NCBI GenBank assembly: GCA_007117835.1
Contig: SKFU01000019.1
Coordinates: 1 to 54,181, forward strand
DNA length: 54,181 bases
Direction of reading: 5' to 3'
Source of the DNA: Candidatus Izemoplasma sp.
Lineage (GTDB): Bacteria > Bacillota_I > Bacilli_A > Izemoplasmatales > Izemoplasmataceae
In this document: positions 35,002-44,541 of the stretch, piece after piece
How the letters are laid out: each line of letters starts with the position of its first letter
Position numbering within the stretch: the first letter of the stretch is position 1
Translations under genes and position numbers: made by a program
Notes under the pieces: generated by a model
Told to the model about the DNA's origin: nothing
What the model saw: the letters and a program-made list of their open reading frames with translations, nothing else
Databases searched by the model: none

Positions 35002-37836
35002 ATGAAAAATATTATTATTAAGGGCGCCAAAGAAAACAACTTAAAAAACATTGACATCACACTTCCTAAAAATCAGTTTATTGTGATGACAGGTCTCAGC
35101 GGTAGCGGAAAAACTTCGCTCGCTTTTGATACAATATATAAAGAAGGCCAACGTCGCTATGTTGAAAGCTTAAGTGCGTATGCGCGCCAATTTTTAGGTA
35201 ATCTTGAAAAACCCAACGTGGAATCCATTGAAGGATTATCTCCAGCCATATCTATTGATCAAAAAACCACCAGCAAAAATCCCCGAAGTACTGTGGGTAC
35301 CGTCACAGAAATCTACGATTATCTACGTTTGCTTTATGCTAGGATCGGGAAACCCATGTGTCCAACACACGGCATAGAAATCACCTCGAGTAGTATCGAG
35401 GAAATGACAGATAAAGTTTTAGAAAGACCTGAGGCGACCCGCATAGAGATTATGGCACCCATTGTGGATGGCAAAAAAGGTTCCCATCAAAAAACACTAG
35501 AACAATTGCGTAAAGACGGGTATGTCCGTGTACGTATCAACAACGAACTTATGGATTTAGATGAAGAAATCATACTCGATAAAAACAAAAAGCATACCAT
35601 TGACGTGGTGATCGATCGGATAAAAATCCGTGATAGCATCCGTTCTAGACTTTATGATTCATTAGAAATCGCAAGCAAACTTGGTCAAGGTAAAGTAAAT
35701 GTATTAATCGATAAAAAAAACCATGTGTTTAGCGAACATTTTGCCTGTCCTCACTGTGATTTTTCAATCGGAGAACTCGAACCCAGGTTGTTTTCTTTTA
35801 ACGCTCCTTTTGGCGCATGTGAGGCATGTACAGGGCTTGGTTATACAAAAAAAATCGATCCTGAATTATTGATTGCGAATGACAAACTCAGTGTTTATGA
35901 GGGCGCCATTAAAGGCTGGCAAAATACGAGTACTTATCATTTTAAGCAATTATCAAGTACAGCCAATCATTACGGCATTAACTTAAGACAACCCTTTAAT
36001 CAATTGACCGAGGATGAAAAATCAATTATATTTTATGGTTCCGATGAACCAATCGAGTTTAATTTCAAAGGGAAAACGAGTAAAATAACCCACCAAAAAG
36101 TGGACTATTATGAAGGCGTTATTACTAATTTAGAACGTCGCTACATTGAAACAACCTCACGGTTTATGCGTGAATGGATTGAAACACTAATGACTGAAAA
36201 AACATGTTTAAAATGTCGCGGTAAAAAATTAAATGAAAAAGCACTGAGCGTTAAAATTGGAGACATCGATATTATTGATTTAACGGATTTAAGTGTACAT
36301 GAGATGATTGCTTTTATTGAAACATTGGGATTGAGTAAGCAAGACCGTCTTATTTCTGAAATGATTTTGAAAGAAATCATTGAACGACTGATGTTTTTAA
36401 AAAATGTGGGGCTTGATTATTTAACCCTCTCAAGACGCTCAGCCACGCTATCAGGTGGTGAAAGTCAACGGATTCGTTTGGCAACCCAAATTGGATCACG
36501 GTTGACTGGTGTGCTCTATGTTTTAGATGAGCCATCCATCGGACTACATCAACGGGATAATTTAAGGTTGATAGAGACGTTAAAATCTATGCGTGATTTA
36601 GGCAACACATTAATTGTTGTTGAGCATGATGAAGAAACCATGGCATTGTGTGACCACATTGTTGATATTGGCCCAGGCGCTGGAGATTTTGGGGGCGAAG
36701 TTGTTTTTCAAGGGACTTATGAAGACATACTTTTATCAGAGCACAGTATTACCGGACAATATTTATCTAAGCGCAAGCGTATCAAAATACCCTCAACCCG
36801 TAGGCCATACAGTGAACACACCATTCGGATAACACAAGCACAAGAGAATAACTTAAAATCAATCGATGTTGATTTTCCATTAGGCCTTTTGACAGTGGTT
36901 ACCGGTGTGAGTGGTAGTGGGAAAAGCTCTTTGGTGAATGAATGTCTTTATAAAGGACTGCATAACAAAGTTTATAAGAAAAAACAATCACACGGTGCAT
37001 TTAAAACGATACTAGGATCAGAAAATATTAGCAAAATTATCAATATCGACCAATCACCGATTGGCCGAACACCGCGTAGTAATCCAGGAACATATACCGG
37101 TGTTTTCGATGATATCCGGGACTTGTTTGCGATGACGAACGAAGCGAGATTACGAGGCTATCTCAAGGGCCGTTTTAGTTTCAATGTTAAAGGTGGTCGT
37201 TGTGAAACATGTCACGGTGATGGCTTGATTAAAATCGAAATGCATTTTTTACCCGATGTTTATGTCCCATGTGAGGCTTGTCATGGGAAAAGGTATAATA
37301 AAGAAACCTTACAGGTTAAATACAAAGGCAAATCGATTGCGGATGTTCTTAATTTATCGATTGATGAGGCGGTCTCTTTTTTTACCAACATCCCAAAAAT
37401 ACATCACAAACTCATGACATTGCAAAATGTTGGTTTGGGTTATTTGAAAATAGGGCAACCAGCACCGACATTATCAGGTGGCGAAGCCCAGCGTGTTAAA
37501 CTCGCAAAAGAGTTGCACAAAAAAATTACTGCCGACACATTCTACATCTTAGACGAACCGACAACAGGATTGCATGCGGATGACGTTAATCGATTATTGT
37601 CAGTAATTCAAGACATCGTTAATCACGGGGCTAGCGTGGTGATTATTGAGCATAATTTAGATGTGATTAAAGTCGCAGACCATATTATTGACTTGGGTCC
37701 CGAAGGTGGCGACAAAGGTGGCTATGTAATTACTTCAGGCACACCTGAGCAAGTCGCAGACCATCCCACCAGTTATACAGGACAATTTCTTAAGAAAGTA
37801 TTGATAGAGGAGGAAAGTGATGTCAGAGAAAGATAA
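35002..37836 (+). CDS. uvrA: Excinuclease ABC subunit A
   Basis: DNA damage recognition ATPase of nucleotide excision repair. 944 residues. Two ABC modules: GLSGSGKTSLAFDTIY and GVSGSGKSSLVNECLY Walker A, LSGGESQRIRLATQ and LSGGEAQRVKLAKEL signatures, and DEPSIGLHQRD/DEPTTGLHADD Walker B. Both zinc modules are present (CPHCDFSIGELEPR..CEACTGLG; CETCHGDGLIKIEM..CEACHGKR). uvrB is not next to it, unlike many Bacillota. Confidence 0.98.
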   Translation: MKNIIIKGAKENNLKNIDITLPKNQFIVMTGLSGSGKTSLAFDTIYKEGQRRYVESLSAYARQFLGNLEKPNVESIEGLSPAISIDQKTTSKNPRSTVGTVTEIYDYLRLLYARIGKPMCPTHGIEITSSSIEEMTDKVLERPEATRIEIMAPIVDGKKGSHQKTLEQLRKDGYVRVRINNELMDLDEEIILDKNKKHTIDVVIDRIKIRDSIRSRLYDSLEIASKLGQGKVNVLIDKKNHVFSEHFACPHCDFSIGELEPRLFSFNAPFGACEACTGLGYTKKIDPELLIANDKLSVYEGAIKGWQNTSTYHFKQLSSTANHYGINLRQPFNQLTEDEKSIIFYGSDEPIEFNFKGKTSKITHQKVDYYEGVITNLERRYIETTSRFMREWIETLMTEKTCLKCRGKKLNEKALSVKIGDIDIIDLTDLSVHEMIAFIETLGLSKQDRLISEMILKEIIERLMFLKNVGLDYLTLSRRSATLSGGESQRIRLATQIGSRLTGVLYVLDEPSIGLHQRDNLRLIETLKSMRDLGNTLIVVEHDEETMALCDHIVDIGPGAGDFGGEVVFQGTYEDILLSEHSITGQYLSKRKRIKIPSTRRPYSEHTIRITQAQENNLKSIDVDFPLGLLTVVTGVSGSGKSSLVNECLYKGLHNKVYKKKQSHGAFKTILGSENISKIINIDQSPIGRTPRSNPGTYTGVFDDIRDLFAMTNEARLRGYLKGRFSFNVKGGRCETCHGDGLIKIEMHFLPDVYVPCEACHGKRYNKETLQVKYKGKSIADVLNLSIDEAVSFFTNIPKIHHKLMTLQNVGLGYLKIGQPAPTLSGGEAQRVKLAKELHKKITADTFYILDEPTTGLHADDVNRLLSVIQDIVNHGASVVIIEHNLDVIKVADHIIDLGPEGGDKGGYVITSGTPEQVADHPTSYTGQFLKKVLIEEESDVRER

Positions 37837-38395
37837 AGACAAGAACGTTTCTAGTGACCATGATCTTTCCGGATTTGAGCATTTAAGCGATGAAGAAAAA
37901 TTAGAAGTATTGAAAGCAACGCTAAAGGTGTTAGAAGAAAAAGAAAAACAAAAACAAACCAAACCACCAAAAAAACCCGTGATAATGATCGAGTTCGGGG
38001 GGATTTTTCATCGCAGTGGGGTTGTTAATTTTTTCATGTATTATGCATTAAATCTTGTCATTATTTATGGACTTGTTTCGGTGTTTGAGTTTGGTTTTTT
38101 CCGGGGTGGGTTAGAAATACCATTACTGTTTGTGTTATGTTATACTTTAGGTGAACTATTTTTCCGCCATTACATCATGACCAACCACTTTAAAATCGCC
38201 ATCAAATCATTGGGTTTCATTTTCTTTTTTGGTTATTTGACAATATTTTACATGATTGAACGTTATCTTTTTAATCATTCTGTCAAGTTTTATAATGAGA
38301 CGCTGCTGGTTGTTTTCACAGGTATGTTTGTGGTGATACGTTATGGCTTGAGTTATTTAATTAAGTACAAACTATTAAGACAAAGGAGTTGGTGA
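37820..38395 (+). CDS. Unknown four-TM membrane protein between uvrA and hprK
   Basis: 191 residues, not recognised. A charged cytoplasmic N-terminal region (about 1-55, many K, E and D, partly coiled coil: LSDEEKLEVLKATLKVLEEK) is followed by four hydrophobic helices (about 62-85, 92-112, 120-142, 150-175). Start ATG 37820 after AGGAGG (37808-37813); overlaps the uvrA end by 17 bp. It is 1 bp from hprK, so it is in the same transcript. An accessory to hprK/lgt is only a position-based guess. Confidence 0.75.
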   Translation: MSEKDKDKNVSSDHDLSGFEHLSDEEKLEVLKATLKVLEEKEKQKQTKPPKKPVIMIEFGGIFHRSGVVNFFMYYALNLVIIYGLVSVFEFGFFRGGLEIPLLFVLCYTLGELFFRHYIMTNHFKIAIKSLGFIFFFGYLTIFYMIERYLFNHSVKFYNETLLVVFTGMFVVIRYGLSYLIKYKLLRQRSW

Positions 38396-38396
38396 A

Positions 38397-39323
38397 ATGG
38401 CAGTACATGTGAAACAGTTGGTTGAACAATATAAAATGACTGTGTTGGCAGGCGAAGAAGGACTCAGTCATCCAATTGAACTCGCTCAAATAACCCGTCC
38501 GGGTTTGGAACTTGCGGGTATGTTTGAGTTTTATGAAAACGATCGACTACAACTGATAGGTAGTAAAGAAATGACGTTTTTTTATTGGTTGAGCGAACAC
38601 GATCAAAACATTCGTGTGCGTATGTTATTTGAGAAAATACCACCGGCATTCATATTTACAAGAAATGTCGAAGTACCTGAGGTTTTTATTCGTTTTGGTA
38701 AAGCCTTTAAAGTACCTGTTTTAAAAAGCCAGATGAAGACCAATGAATTGTTCAGTAGTATGTATAGGTATTTGTCTGCGGTTTTAGCACCACGACAAAG
38801 TATTCACGGGACATTAGTCGATATTAACGGTGTGGGTGTTTTGATACGGGGTTCGAGTGGCATTGGTAAAAGTGAAGTTGCTTTAGAACTTGTGCGAAGA
38901 GGTCACCAACTGGTGGCTGATGACCGGGTTGATATTTATCAACGTGAACCTGGGATACTCGTCGGCGAGGCACCTGAATTACTTCAAAAATATTTAGAAA
39001 TTAGAGGGATTGGTATTGTCAACGTTGTTAAACTCTTTGGCGCAAGTGCTTATAAAGAAAACAAACGCATTATGTTGGCGGTAGATTTGGTATCTTTTGA
39101 AGAACATTCTGATTATGATCGGTTGGGATTAGAAGAACTATCAGAAAAAATATTTGACACTGAGATACCGTGTGTAACGATTCCTATTACGGCAGCGCGT
39201 TCGGTGCCTAGTTTGGTTGAAGTTGCAGCCATGAATGCACGACTAAAGTTTTTAGGGACCAATATGGCCAGCGAGTTTAATGAAGCACTCAATCACACAA
39301 TACAATCAAAAAATAAAAAATAG
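38397..39323 (+). CDS. hprK: HPr(Ser) kinase/phosphorylase
   Basis: Phosphorylates and dephosphorylates Ser46 of HPr to control carbon catabolite repression in Bacillota. 308 residues: N-terminal domain then catalytic P-loop GSSGIGKSEVALELVRRGHQ, the conserved LVADDRVDI, and the EIRGIGIVNVVKLFG motif near the subunit interface. Followed by lgt and trxB, the conserved Bacillus neighbourhood. HPr and PTS genes are elsewhere. Confidence 0.97.
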   Translation: MAVHVKQLVEQYKMTVLAGEEGLSHPIELAQITRPGLELAGMFEFYENDRLQLIGSKEMTFFYWLSEHDQNIRVRMLFEKIPPAFIFTRNVEVPEVFIRFGKAFKVPVLKSQMKTNELFSSMYRYLSAVLAPRQSIHGTLVDINGVGVLIRGSSGIGKSEVALELVRRGHQLVADDRVDIYQREPGILVGEAPELLQKYLEIRGIGIVNVVKLFGASAYKENKRIMLAVDLVSFEEHSDYDRLGLEELSEKIFDTEIPCVTIPITAARSVPSLVEVAAMNARLKFLGTNMASEFNEALNHTIQSKNKK

Positions 39324-39338
39324 ATAGAAGGTTTTAAT

Positions 39339-40229
39339 ATGCAACATGTGTTTGATCCGTTATCAAATGAACTATTTTCGATAGGACCAATTACGATTTA
39401 CATGTATAGCTTCATGATATTAACAGGGGTTATTTCAGCACTCATGATGGGTATTTTCGAAGGCAAGAAGTTGGGAATTAAATCCGACTTAATTTTAGAC
39501 GGCATTACGATTATTTTACCCTTATCAATTTTAGGTACACGTTTATGGTATGTGGCATTTGCGTGGGACCAGTATCGCGATGACTTAATGCGTATTTTCC
39601 GCTTTTCAGAAGGTGGACTCGCCATTCATGGCGGTTTCATTACCGCAGTTGTTTCAACAATTATTTATACACGCATTCGTAAAATTGATGTGTTTAAAGT
39701 CATTGACTTGATTGCGCCTGGTTTTCTTATTGGCCAAGCATTGGGTCGCTGGGGTAATTTCTTCAATCAAGAAGCACATGGTGGCGTCATTGGGGGTCTA
39801 AACAACAATCAACCGATTCTTGATTGGGATGCACAAAGACAGTTTTTAAGTGAAACATTACGATTACCAAAATTTATTGTCAACAATATGTATTTAAGAG
39901 GGCCTCAAGGACTGAATTACTATCATCCAACCTTTTTGTATGAATCGTTATGGAACTTACTGGGCTTAGGGATTATTTTGGTATTACGAAGAACGCGATT
40001 TGTCCGTAGTGGCGACTTCTTAGGGTTTTACCTAATTTGGTATTCTGTAGGACGATTCTTTATTGAAGGCATGCGTACAGATTCCTTATATATCGGGGAC
40101 ACAGGATTAAGAACTGCACAAATTGTGTCGATACTGATGATTCTCGGTGGGGTCATATTCTTAGTCATCAACCATAAAGTATTTAAAAGACAATATTATC
40201 ATGATGCCCTTAAAGAAAACGCATCATAG
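39339..40229 (+). CDS. lgt: Prolipoprotein diacylglyceryl transferase
   Basis: Transfers diacylglycerol from phosphatidylglycerol to lipobox cysteines. 296 residues, about seven membrane helices. The Lgt signature GRWGNFFNQEAHGG and HGGFITAV (catalytic histidine region) are conserved; YHPTFLYESLWN near the C-terminal side. Consistent with the lipoprotein at 43659-44438. Confidence 0.96.
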   Translation: MQHVFDPLSNELFSIGPITIYMYSFMILTGVISALMMGIFEGKKLGIKSDLILDGITIILPLSILGTRLWYVAFAWDQYRDDLMRIFRFSEGGLAIHGGFITAVVSTIIYTRIRKIDVFKVIDLIAPGFLIGQALGRWGNFFNQEAHGGVIGGLNNNQPILDWDAQRQFLSETLRLPKFIVNNMYLRGPQGLNYYHPTFLYESLWNLLGLGIILVLRRTRFVRSGDFLGFYLIWYSVGRFFIEGMRTDSLYIGDTGLRTAQIVSILMILGGVIFLVINHKVFKRQYYHDALKENAS

Positions 40230-40242
40230 AAAGGATTAACCA

Positions 40243-41169
40243 ATGAGAGATTTAGTAATTATCGGTGCGGGACCGGGTGGTTTGACTGCAGGTATTTATG
40301 CTGTGAGAGCGAACCTTGATACCGTCATGTTAGAACGTTCTGCCCCTGGGGGTAAAATGATTAACACATACGAAATTGAAAATTGGCCAGGTGTTGGTAA
40401 AGTCACTGGTTTTGAACTAAGCCAACAAATGTACGACCACACACAATCATTGGGTGTTGAGTATGCCTATGGCAATGTGGTCGCCATTAAAGATCACAAA
40501 ACCCATAAGACAGTGCATACTGAGGATGGTAATGTGATTGAAACTAAAGCCATTATTATTGCTAGTGGCACTGAACCAAGAACGCTAGACGTACCAAACG
40601 AACAAAAATTTATGGCCAAAGGCATTAGTTTTTGTGCGGTTTGTGATGGTAATTTCTTTAAAAACAAACACGTTGTCGTCCTTGGTGGTGGAAACAGTGC
40701 GATTGAAGAGTCTGTATTTTTAACGAGTTTGAATGTAACTGTGACAGTGGTCAACATATTGGACACTTTACAAGCTGACCCGAAAGCCATCAATCAAGCA
40801 AAAAATACTGGCATGATTGATTTTAAACTGGGCTATGAAGTGCTTAGTTTTGAAGGGGACAAAGCATTAAGTGGGGTTCGTGTTAAAGAACTTAAAACAG
40901 GGGCGATTAGTGTGTTGCCTGCGGATGGCGCATTTTTGTTTATCGGACATATCCCCAAAACAGATTTTGCAAGTGAACTTGGTATTACCGATAAACATGG
41001 TTACATTGATGTTAATGCACGTATGGAAACCAAAACGCCAGGAATTTATGGCATCGGTGATGTCATTGTTAAAGAGTTACGTCAAATTGTTACTGCATCT
41101 GCAGACGGGGCAATCGCTGCACAAAACTGCGCAAAATATATTGAATCAATAAAACAAAAAAAACGATGA
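40243..41169 (+). CDS. trxB: Thioredoxin-disulfide reductase
   Basis: Flavoenzyme reducing thioredoxin with NADPH. 308 residues: FAD fold IIGAGPGGLTAGIYAVRAN, redox CAVCDG, NADPH fold VLGGGNSAIEES and FAD motif GIYGIGDV. Last gene of hprK-lgt-trxB. Thioredoxin-like proteins at 43659-44438 and 50261-50728 and the ArsC at 49710-50105 are potential redox partners; for the extracellular ones only indirectly. Confidence 0.97.
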   Translation: MRDLVIIGAGPGGLTAGIYAVRANLDTVMLERSAPGGKMINTYEIENWPGVGKVTGFELSQQMYDHTQSLGVEYAYGNVVAIKDHKTHKTVHTEDGNVIETKAIIIASGTEPRTLDVPNEQKFMAKGISFCAVCDGNFFKNKHVVVLGGGNSAIEESVFLTSLNVTVTVVNILDTLQADPKAINQAKNTGMIDFKLGYEVLSFEGDKALSGVRVKELKTGAISVLPADGAFLFIGHIPKTDFASELGITDKHGYIDVNARMETKTPGIYGIGDVIVKELRQIVTASADGAIAAQNCAKYIESIKQKKR

Positions 41170-41184
41170 TTTCATCGTTTTTTT
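41157..41184 (+). terminator. Intrinsic terminator of trxB
   Basis: AAAACGATGA (41160-41169) pairs with TCATCGTTTT (41172-41181), then T-run; includes the stop codon. Confidence 0.85.
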
Positions 41185-41196
41185 ACCTGTTTTCGA

Positions 41197-41202
41197 TATA
41201 AT
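41197..41202 (+). promoter_or_regulatory. -10 element before membrane protein gene
   Basis: TATAAT shortly after the trxB terminator; the next gene starts at 41219. Confidence 0.5.
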
Positions 41203-41218
41203 ATAGTTGGGTGATAGT

Positions 41219-41722
41219 ATGCGACCATTCTTTTATCTTATTGTTTATGGATTTTTAGGATTCATCATTGAACGTATTATTAACATCGTTATTTTAGGAT
41301 ACCATTATGACAACAGTGTTTTGTTTTTACCAATACAACCCATGTACGGGCTCGGTGTTGTCATTACCATTTATGCTTATCACTATTTAAAGCGCATCCG
41401 CATCGGTCATTTTGGTTTACTCGTGCTGATAATCATAGTCGGCATTGGTGCAACCATGTTTAGTGAACATCTTTCAGGCACACTTTATTACCGATTGTAT
41501 GGCCGTAATTTATGGGATTATCGCCACACATTTAGTTTATGTACAAGACCGTATACATGCATCATACCTTCGTCTTTATTTGGATTATTATCGGTAGTGA
41601 CTGTGTTGTTTATCCATCCATGGATTGAACTTTTTGTAAAGCGCATGCCACAGTGGATGATGAGTACTGTGCTCGGTATTGTTTTAATAGATTATATACT
41701 CACCTATGGGGGTTTCCGATGA
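41219..41722 (+). CDS. Putative ABC-transporter permease-type membrane protein (CmpB/DUF1113-like)
   Basis: 167 residues, about five hydrophobic segments. FLPIQPMYGLGVVITIYAY, FSEHLSGTLYYR and GRNLWDYR followed by C/P-rich TRPYTCIIPSSLFGL match the CmpB (DUF1113) family, called ABC permease in databases though no ATPase is adjacent. Start ATG 41219, 5 nt after GGGTGA; TTG at 41207 is unlikely. Overlaps the following gene by 4 bp. Confidence 0.75.
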   Translation: MRPFFYLIVYGFLGFIIERIINIVILGYHYDNSVLFLPIQPMYGLGVVITIYAYHYLKRIRIGHFGLLVLIIIVGIGATMFSEHLSGTLYYRLYGRNLWDYRHTFSLCTRPYTCIIPSSLFGLLSVVTVLFIHPWIELFVKRMPQWMMSTVLGIVLIDYILTYGGFR

Positions 41723-42363
41723 AAAGAAACGATGTTATAATCATCAGTAGTATCATAGTATTCTTGACATTTTTAGTAGTACCGGTGACGCATCGTATCG
41801 TCTTTGGACTGAGTGACGATTATCCAATTATTGGGGGTTTCATTAAGTTTTTCTTATTGGCGAGTCTCGGCGATTTAATCAGTCACCGAATCATTCATAA
41901 AAACTATCAAGTAAAAGGCATGATTTACAAGGCGTTAATATGGGGAATCATCGGGGTTATAATCGTTTTGGTTTTTCCGCTTTATTTTACCGGTGTTCAG
42001 CATCTTCAAGAGTCTGGGTTGTTGCCTTTTGCGCAAGTAGCACTTGTTACAGCACTTTTAACATCTGTGTTAATGAACATTACTTTTGCACCAACAATGA
42101 TGGCATTTCATCGCATTACAGATCATTACATTGAACATCGAATCGACGATTCAATGCATCGCCTTAAAACATCGATAAACGCAATTGATTGGGGCCGCTT
42201 TGTTGATCAAGTGGTGTTTAAAACAATTCCTCTATTTTGGATTCCGGCACATACAATCACGTTTATGTTGCCGGGGGTTTATCGTGTGTTGTTCGCGAGT
42301 TTTTTAGGAATCGCCTTAGGATTATTTTTAGGACTGGCAAAGTCAAAACCACGAAAGGTGTGA
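41719..42363 (+). CDS. Unknown polytopic membrane protein
   Basis: 214 residues from the ATG at 41719 (GGGGG upstream; an ATG at 41653 in frame is inside the previous gene). Five or six membrane helices with conserved-looking polar motifs in them: FIKFFLLASLGDLISHRI, NITFAPTMMAFHRITDHYIE and FKTIPLFWIPAHTITFMLPG. Resembles Mpv17/PMP22-like conserved bacterial proteins with no established function. Coupled to the CmpB-like gene and 3 bp from whiA. Confidence 0.75.
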   Translation: MKRNDVIIISSIIVFLTFLVVPVTHRIVFGLSDDYPIIGGFIKFFLLASLGDLISHRIIHKNYQVKGMIYKALIWGIIGVIIVLVFPLYFTGVQHLQESGLLPFAQVALVTALLTSVLMNITFAPTMMAFHRITDHYIEHRIDDSMHRLKTSINAIDWGRFVDQVVFKTIPLFWIPAHTITFMLPGVYRVLFASFLGIALGLFLGLAKSKPRKV

Positions 42364-42366
42364 TTT

Positions 42367-43335
42367 GTGGTGAGTTTTACTTCTGATTTGAAACAAGAGA
42401 TTTTAACTCTCAATCAAAAAACGTGCTGTGACATCGCCATGCTCAGTGCACTTTTTGCGATTAATGGTCACTTATCACTGTCTCATGAAGGCATGGGTGT
42501 GGCGTTTCAGACAACAAGCTTACCACTCGCAAGAAAAGTTATTGGGCTGATTAAAAAACTATATAAAGTCGAGATTTCTGTGGGTTATAAAAAACAAGTG
42601 ACTTTGAATAAAAAAAATCAGTATCAAATTTCGATTAATCAAAAAGTGATGGAAATAATCCGTGAACTGGGGTTGATGGATGAAAATCATGGTTACGCTT
42701 ATCACATTGATGAAACCATTATCCAAAAGCCATGTGATTTGCAAGCGTATCTTAGTGGGGCTTTTTTGGCCTCAGGCTCGATTAATCATCCACGCAGTTC
42801 AAGTTATCATTTAGAAATTTCTGGCTTGACTGAGCATTATGCGGTACAGTTGACTGAGTTGATGAACCGTTTTGACCTTAAAGCCAAAGCATTGAGCCGC
42901 AAAAAACACAGCATTGTTTATATCAAAGAAAGTGAAAAAATTTCCGATTTCATCCGTATAGTGGGGGCCACAAACGCATTGTTTGTATTTGAAGATGAAC
43001 GAATTAAACGTGATTTTGTTAACTCAATAACACGTGTGATGAATATGGAAATTGCAAACCAACATAAGACACTAGAAGCCGCAGATAAACAACTTAAAAA
43101 TATTGCAATTATCGAGAATTTGATGGACGAGACATTGTTATCAAAAGGTGTACAACAAGCGATTATGTTACGCAAAACTTATCCAGAGTCATCACTAACA
43201 GAGTTAAGTGAGCTAAGTCGTAATCACTTCAATAAATCCATCTCTAAATCCGCGTTAAATCATCGTTTTAGAGAAGTTGATGATTTGGCATCTAAAGCAC
43301 TGGAGGGATTTAATGAACGCATCAATCGGCATTGA
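42367..43335 (+). CDS. whiA: WhiA-type DNA-binding protein
   Basis: 322 residues: LAGLIDADG-homing-endonuclease-like N-terminal fold (GAFLASGSINHPRSSSYHLEI, no catalytic acidic pair expected) and C-terminal helix-turn-helix (LSELSRNHFNKSISKSALNHRFREVDDLA). Nucleoid-associated regulator of division and chromosome functions in Bacillota. In Bacillus it follows trxB, rapZ and yvcK; here rapZ and yvcK are missing and two membrane genes intervene. GTG start at 42367. Confidence 0.94.
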   Translation: MVSFTSDLKQEILTLNQKTCCDIAMLSALFAINGHLSLSHEGMGVAFQTTSLPLARKVIGLIKKLYKVEISVGYKKQVTLNKKNQYQISINQKVMEIIRELGLMDENHGYAYHIDETIIQKPCDLQAYLSGAFLASGSINHPRSSSYHLEISGLTEHYAVQLTELMNRFDLKAKALSRKKHSIVYIKESEKISDFIRIVGATNALFVFEDERIKRDFVNSITRVMNMEIANQHKTLEAADKQLKNIAIIENLMDETLLSKGVQQAIMLRKTYPESSLTELSELSRNHFNKSISKSALNHRFREVDDLASKALEGFNERINRH

Positions 43336-43675
43336 TATTGTAGAATTTGAGTCGATTAAAGATAAACTAACAAAAGCGTTTATTCACCGTGTACTTTCAG
43401 AAGAAGAACAGGCAATATTTTATAAGATAAAACACAAACAACGTAAAATTGAGTTTATTGCAGGACGTTTTGCAGCAAAAGAAGCATACACAAAATGTTA
43501 TGAAACGTTTGATCGACCACTCAACTTTAATCAAGTGAGCATTTTAAATAAAAACTCAGGTGCACCATATATAAAAAGCGATTATCGACCTGAAGATTGT
43601 CTAAAGATAAGTATTTCGCACAGTAAACACTATGTGGTCGCAGTTGTATGGAAAGCAGATGATGCGCATGCGTAA
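43313..43675 (+). CDS. acpS: Holo-[acyl-carrier-protein] synthase
   Basis: Transfers phosphopantetheine from CoA to ACP. 120 residues from ATG 43313 (MNASIGIDIVEFESI), with GGAGGG upstream. Metal-binding IGIDIVE, FIAGRFAAKEAYTKC and ISISHSKHYVVAVV are conserved. Overlaps the whiA end by 23 bp and the next gene by 17 bp. Confidence 0.95.
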   Translation: MNASIGIDIVEFESIKDKLTKAFIHRVLSEEEQAIFYKIKHKQRKIEFIAGRFAAKEAYTKCYETFDRPLNFNQVSILNKNSGAPYIKSDYRPEDCLKISISHSKHYVVAVVWKADDAHA

Positions 43676-44438
43676 GGTTTATCTGGTTGTGATTTTCATG
43701 ATATTGTTAATGACTTTATCAGGGTGCCGACAAACATATTTTGGTGAATATACTTATCGTGATTTTGACCATTTAGACCATTGGACTGAACTCGATGACT
43801 TAGGACATGACCGCATTGATATGGTGTATTATTATGATCGAGACTTTTTTGGAACACCATGCCCAGGATGTAAAATGGTTAATGAATCTATCTTTTTATT
43901 TGGTCAAGAAAACACCCTTGGTGTACACTTGACATTAGTCAACGAAAGAGAAGTCCAAGGGTTAAGGCCGGTCGGTGTGAGAACGGCACCACGACTTATA
44001 CTGATAGAAAATGGGGAAATCACACACAATGTCATGGGCGCTGGACCGATATTTGAATGGCTAGAAGCACTGGATAAAAAACAGTTTGAGCTGCCTTATT
44101 ATGATCCACCACATCAGTTTGAGTATCGTGATTTTGAAACATTTTCACTGTCACAACTACAGTCGCTAGATAATGAAGATATCATCGTTTATGCATACCT
44201 AGAAGTATGTGCGGCTTGCCAACTAATTAAACAGGATGTTTTACACTTTATTGATCAGTATAACGGGGCCTATACTGTCTATATTTGGGATCTACTCTAT
44301 GTCTCAATACCCTCTGAATATAGCGATTTTCCAACAGTTGTGCCCAGCATTATTGTGTTTGAATCAGGCGACATTATTGCAACTTACAAAGGTGTTGCAG
44401 AAGTCATTGATTATTTGGATACATTACACGACGAATAA
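43659..44438 (+). CDS. Lipoprotein with two thioredoxin-like domains
   Basis: 259 residues. Signal peptide with lipobox LMTLSGC (Lgt substrate). Domain 1 (about 50-150) has DFFGTPCPGCKMV, domain 2 (about 165-255) has YLEVCAACQLIKQDVLHFI; both CxxC motifs sit after a beta strand as in thioredoxins, and both domains end in cis-Pro-like T-A-P-R / V-P-S segments then G-I/V-x-E. It probably acts as a surface disulfide reductase or oxidase; direction of electron flow unknown. Paralogous in domain 2 to the 50261-50728 protein. Start choice (43659, 43662 or 43668) is uncertain. Confidence 0.8.
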   Translation: MMRMRKVYLVVIFMILLMTLSGCRQTYFGEYTYRDFDHLDHWTELDDLGHDRIDMVYYYDRDFFGTPCPGCKMVNESIFLFGQENTLGVHLTLVNEREVQGLRPVGVRTAPRLILIENGEITHNVMGAGPIFEWLEALDKKQFELPYYDPPHQFEYRDFETFSLSQLQSLDNEDIIVYAYLEVCAACQLIKQDVLHFIDQYNGAYTVYIWDLLYVSIPSEYSDFPTVVPSIIVFESGDIIATYKGVAEVIDYLDTLHDE

Positions 44439-44442
44439 CACA

Positions 44443-44475
44443 CAACAGTCACGAGTAATCGTGACTGTTGTTTTT
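44443..44475 (+). terminator. Intrinsic terminator of thioredoxin-like lipoprotein gene
   Basis: CAACAGTCACG (44443-44453) pairs with CGTGACTGTTG (44460-44470), then T-run. Confidence 0.92.
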
Positions 44476-44526
44476 AATATAGTCACCCTTAACTATAAAC
44501 AAGTGCAAATCAGTCGCGATGAAAAC

Positions 44527-44541
44527 CCTAACATGTTAAGG
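44527..44541. promoter_or_regulatory. Operator-like near-palindrome before the SDR gene
   Basis: CCTAACATGTTAAGG, with a perfect TAACATGTTA core (44529-44538). It resembles operators of MerR or TetR type regulators, but no regulator gene is adjacent. A second inverted pair, AGGGTAC (44544-44550) with GTACCCT (44572-44578), lies just downstream in the leader. Confidence 0.4.
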
